This document shows, in pieces, positions 61,875-64,000 of a stretch of 64,000 nucleotides of DNA (positions are counted from its first letter, which is position 1; each line of letters starts with the position of its first letter). This stretch comes from a bacterium. Its GTDB lineage: Bacteria > Actinomycetota > Acidimicrobiia > Acidimicrobiales > Bin134. The DNA is taken from NCBI GenBank assembly GCA_026708015.1, contig JAPOVT010000022.1:1-64000 (forward strand), written 5' to 3'. The position numbers were made by a program, and so were the translations under genes. Below the pieces are notes generated by a model. It was not told where the DNA came from. It ran no database searches and saw nothing but the letters and a program-made list of their open reading frames with translations.

Positions 61875-63032
61875 TCAGGAGCCTTTCAATCGGGGGAACA
61901 TCGGGAAGGTGACCTCTTCGGCGCCCTCCTGTTCGGGCAGGCCGCCGGCGAAAATCGGCCACACCGTCTCGGCGGTGTGGGGGTGGGGGAGCGACCAGTC
62001 GAACTCGTCGTCGATGCCCAGCAGGTTGGTGAACGGCCACATCAAGCCCCGGAAGTAGACGTGAGTGCCGTTGTGGACTTTCTCCTCAAATGTCCAGGTG
62101 TTCATCAGCCGGTAGGCGTCGGACTGGGCCTTCTTTATCGCGGCCAGGATCTCGGGCATCTCCTCCCGGTCCACCGGTACCAGCTCCCCGCTGGGGCGGG
62201 GCTCGAACACCGACATGGCTTCCAGCCAGGCCAGGTTGTCGGCCGGAACTGAGAACGTGGTGGACAGATCGTTCACCCGGTTGTGGATGCCGGGCCGGAA
62301 CACCAGGCCCACCACCAGGTTCTGGTAGGGGACATCGGCGGCCACGTGGCTCCACGGGATCCAGCTCTGGGCCAGCGATGAGAACTCCCGAACGATCATG
62401 TGCCGGCCGTTGGGCAGGGGGTAGGGGCCGGTGTCGCCGGTGCCCAGCCGGGTGTCGAGGTACAACAGGAAGAGGTACTGCTGGAGTCCGGCCACGAAAC
62501 GGCGGGCCGTGCGATTGTCACTGTCGCTCTCCACCGGCCAGGCCGCCTGATACAGGGTGTCGATGATCTCGGGGTCGCAGGTCCGCAGCGTGTCGGCCGC
62601 GTCCCAGCACGAGCGGAAGCCGTCGCCCCGCCACGGCTCCACCCAGCGGATCCAGTAGTCCATGAGGAACCGAACCCGATCCTCCACGTCATCCACCTGG
62701 GTGGTGAGCCCCATGGCCGATAGCTCCTCCAGCGCTCGCCAGCCCCCGAAGGGGATGCAGACGAGGGCGAAGGGGTGGGCGTTGGTGGTCTGCGTTCCCG
62801 GCCCCCGCATCCTGGCTCCCAGTTCGGATGCCTCCAGCACCTCGTCGCAGCGGGCCAAGATGTCGGGCCAGCGCAGCCAGGCCTCCATGCCCGAGTAGCC
62901 GGTGTATTCCCGCACCGGAATGAGCCCCGAGGTGAGGCCGGTGCGCCGCTTGGAGTTCTCCGACACCAGGATGTCCCAGAACTCCACCATTCGGTTCAGC
63001 TCCCGGGTGTCCAGCGGCATGGTCTGCGGCAT
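61875..63032 (-). CDS. Unrecognised protein next to zinc alcohol dehydrogenase
   Basis: 385 residues from the ATG at 63032. It is soluble, acidic and rich in Trp and aromatic residues (WDILVSENSKRRTG, YWIRWVEPWRGDGF, FRGLMWPFTNLLGIDDEFDW). No signal peptide, membrane segment or known catalytic motif was found. It lies 38 bases downstream of the F420-type oxidoreductase gene on the same strand, so the order of transcription is this gene first. Its promoter shares 72 bp with the divergent alcohol dehydrogenase. Confidence 0.55.
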   Translation of the reverse strand: MPQTMPLDTRELNRMVEFWDILVSENSKRRTGLTSGLIPVREYTGYSGMEAWLRWPDILARCDEVLEASELGARMRGPGTQTTNAHPFALVCIPFGGWRALEELSAMGLTTQVDDVEDRVRFLMDYWIRWVEPWRGDGFRSCWDAADTLRTCDPEIIDTLYQAAWPVESDSDNRTARRFVAGLQQYLFLLYLDTRLGTGDTGPYPLPNGRHMIVREFSSLAQSWIPWSHVAADVPYQNLVVGLVFRPGIHNRVNDLSTTFSVPADNLAWLEAMSVFEPRPSGELVPVDREEMPEILAAIKKAQSDAYRLMNTWTFEEKVHNGTHVYFRGLMWPFTNLLGIDDEFDWSLPHPHTAETVWPIFAGGLPEQEGAEEVTFPMFPRLKGS

Positions 63033-63104
63033 GGCTGATGAGGCTAGTGGTCGGTTTCGCGGCCAAGAGTGTCGGAGGGGCCACACTCGGCCTACCATTC
63101 TTGG

Positions 63105-64000
63105 ATGCTTGCGGCGGTTATGCGAGAAGTGGGCGACGTAAACCTCGACGTGTGCGATGACGTTGAGATGATGGACTTGGGTCCAGACGACGTGGCCATC
63201 AAGATCACCCACACCGGGGTGTGCCACTCCGATGTGTCGGCCATGAATGGGACCATTCCCCAAGCCCCGCCTGCGGTGCTCGGCCACGAGGGAGCGGGGA
63301 TCATCGAGGAGGTCGGTTCCAATGTGGATGATCTGGCCGCTGGCGACCATGTGATCGTGGTGTGGTCGCCCTCTTGCGGGAACTGCGTCTACTGCACCGG
63401 TCGCCACCAGCCGAATCTGTGCCCCAACATCGCATTGGCTTCGATGGCTCGCACGAAGTTCCGCCAGGCAGGTACCGAGCTTTTCGGGATGGCCGGAGCG
63501 GGCACCTTCGCCGAGAAGCTCCTCATGCCCCGCCAGGGAGTGGTGAAGATCGACCCCGACATCCCATTAGACGTCGCCTCCCTCATCGGCTGTGGAGTGA
63601 TGACCGGGGCTGGTGCCGCTCTCAACACCGCCAAGGTCAGCCCGGGCTCGTCGGCAGTGGTGTTCGGGGCCGGGGGCGTGGGCGTGGCCGCCATCCAAGG
63701 GGCCAGGATCGCCGGTGCGGCCGAGATCGTGGCGGTGGACAAGAACCCGGCCAAGCTGGACGAGGCCATTTCCTTCGGCGCCACCCACGCGGTGCTGCCC
63801 GAAGATCTAGAGGATGCCAAGAACGAGATCACCGGGGGCGAGGGTTTCGACTACGCCTTGGAGTGCGTCGGCATTCCCGTCTTGATGCGTACCGCCTATG
63901 ACATGACCCGGCGGGGCGGCACCTGCTGCATCGTGGGGGTGGGCCGCATGGATGAGATGGTGTCGTTCAACGCCTTCGAGCTGTTCTACAACGAGAAGAC
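63105..64000 (+). CDS. Zinc-dependent alcohol dehydrogenase (truncated by window end)
   Basis: First 298 residues of a medium-chain zinc alcohol dehydrogenase; the frame is open to the edge. Catalytic zinc ligands in TGVCHSDVSAMNG and LGHEGAGIIEEVG, structural zinc Cys in SPSCGNCVYCTGRHQPNLC (four Cys), and the NAD-binding GAGGVGVAAIQGARIAG are visible. CGVMTGAGAALNTA matches the class III-like/NDMA-type branch. Oxidises alcohols to aldehydes with NAD or a related acceptor. Divergent from the unrecognised gene. Confidence 0.88.
   Translation, partial: MLAAVMREVGDVNLDVCDDVEMMDLGPDDVAIKITHTGVCHSDVSAMNGTIPQAPPAVLGHEGAGIIEEVGSNVDDLAAGDHVIVVWSPSCGNCVYCTGRHQPNLCPNIALASMARTKFRQAGTELFGMAGAGTFAEKLLMPRQGVVKIDPDIPLDVASLIGCGVMTGAGAALNTAKVSPGSSAVVFGAGGVGVAAIQGARIAGAAEIVAVDKNPAKLDEAISFGATHAVLPEDLEDAKNEITGGEGFDYALECVGIPVLMRTAYDMTRRGGTCCIVGVGRMDEMVSFNAFELFYNEK

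Overview
The window is high-GC, densely packed and mostly leaderless or operon-organised DNA from an actinobacterium. Four luciferase-like F420-type oxidoreductases, a PPOX-family F420-type protein, DUF35/thiolase pairs, acyl-CoA enzymes, a DUF222-HNH gene and a PASTA protein together suggest the class Acidimicrobiia or a close relative. That placement is inferred from gene content only. No rRNA or tRNA gene was seen.

Layout. 1-6.4 kb: three same-strand genes for exported or membrane proteins (PASTA protein; 1315-residue von Willebrand A protein; a secreted protein with two zincin-like domains, one of which has lost HExxH). 6.4-8.4 kb: a broken AAA ATPase and an HTH/nucleotidyltransferase toxin-antitoxin-like pair. 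8.6-13.4 kb: an F420-type oxidoreductase leading a complete ABC importer (two permeases, ATPase, NMT1/THI5-like lipoprotein), ending in a 15-bp hairpin. 13.7-21.7 kb: a coiled-coil protein, an F420-type oxidoreductase, and an NHLM-type peptide export system (HlyD-like protein, C39 peptidase-ABC, second ABC) facing a small double-glycine precursor gene on the other strand. 22-33 kb: GPP34, TauD, SDR, cyclase, VapBC-like pair, then a DUF35-thiolase-thiolase-SDR cluster with acyl-CoA dehydrogenase and another F420-type oxidoreductase, reading as CoA-ester catabolism. 33.2-35 kb: an MNT-HEPN protein and antitoxin debris.

35.2-51.1 kb is a complete type I-G (formerly I-U) CRISPR-Cas locus: csb1-csb2-cas3(helicase-HD)-csb3-like-cas4-cas1-cas2, nearly all translationally coupled, a leader of about 175 bp, and an array counted by hand at 77 repeats of 37 bp and 76 spacers. 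The distal end is unusual. One array period past the last intact repeat there is a degenerate 13-nt 5' repeat piece. About 1.6 kb later, after a DUF222-HNH gene, an exact 24-nt 3' repeat piece appears, followed one period further by another degenerate repeat. This reads as a DUF222-HNH (REP13E12-like) element inserted in the hairpin loop of a CRISPR repeat.

51.1-64 kb: a HigBA-like module with a perfect 20-bp palindromic operator, a PPOX protein, DUF418 membrane protein, nitroreductase, M1 peptidase lipoprotein, class II aldolase, GntR regulator, PII protein, an internally deleted acyl-CoA dehydrogenase, enoyl-CoA hydratase, MFS exporter, a further F420-type oxidoreductase, an unrecognised protein and a zinc alcohol dehydrogenase cut by the right edge. 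Function calls rest on motif and family recognition by eye; no database search was possible.
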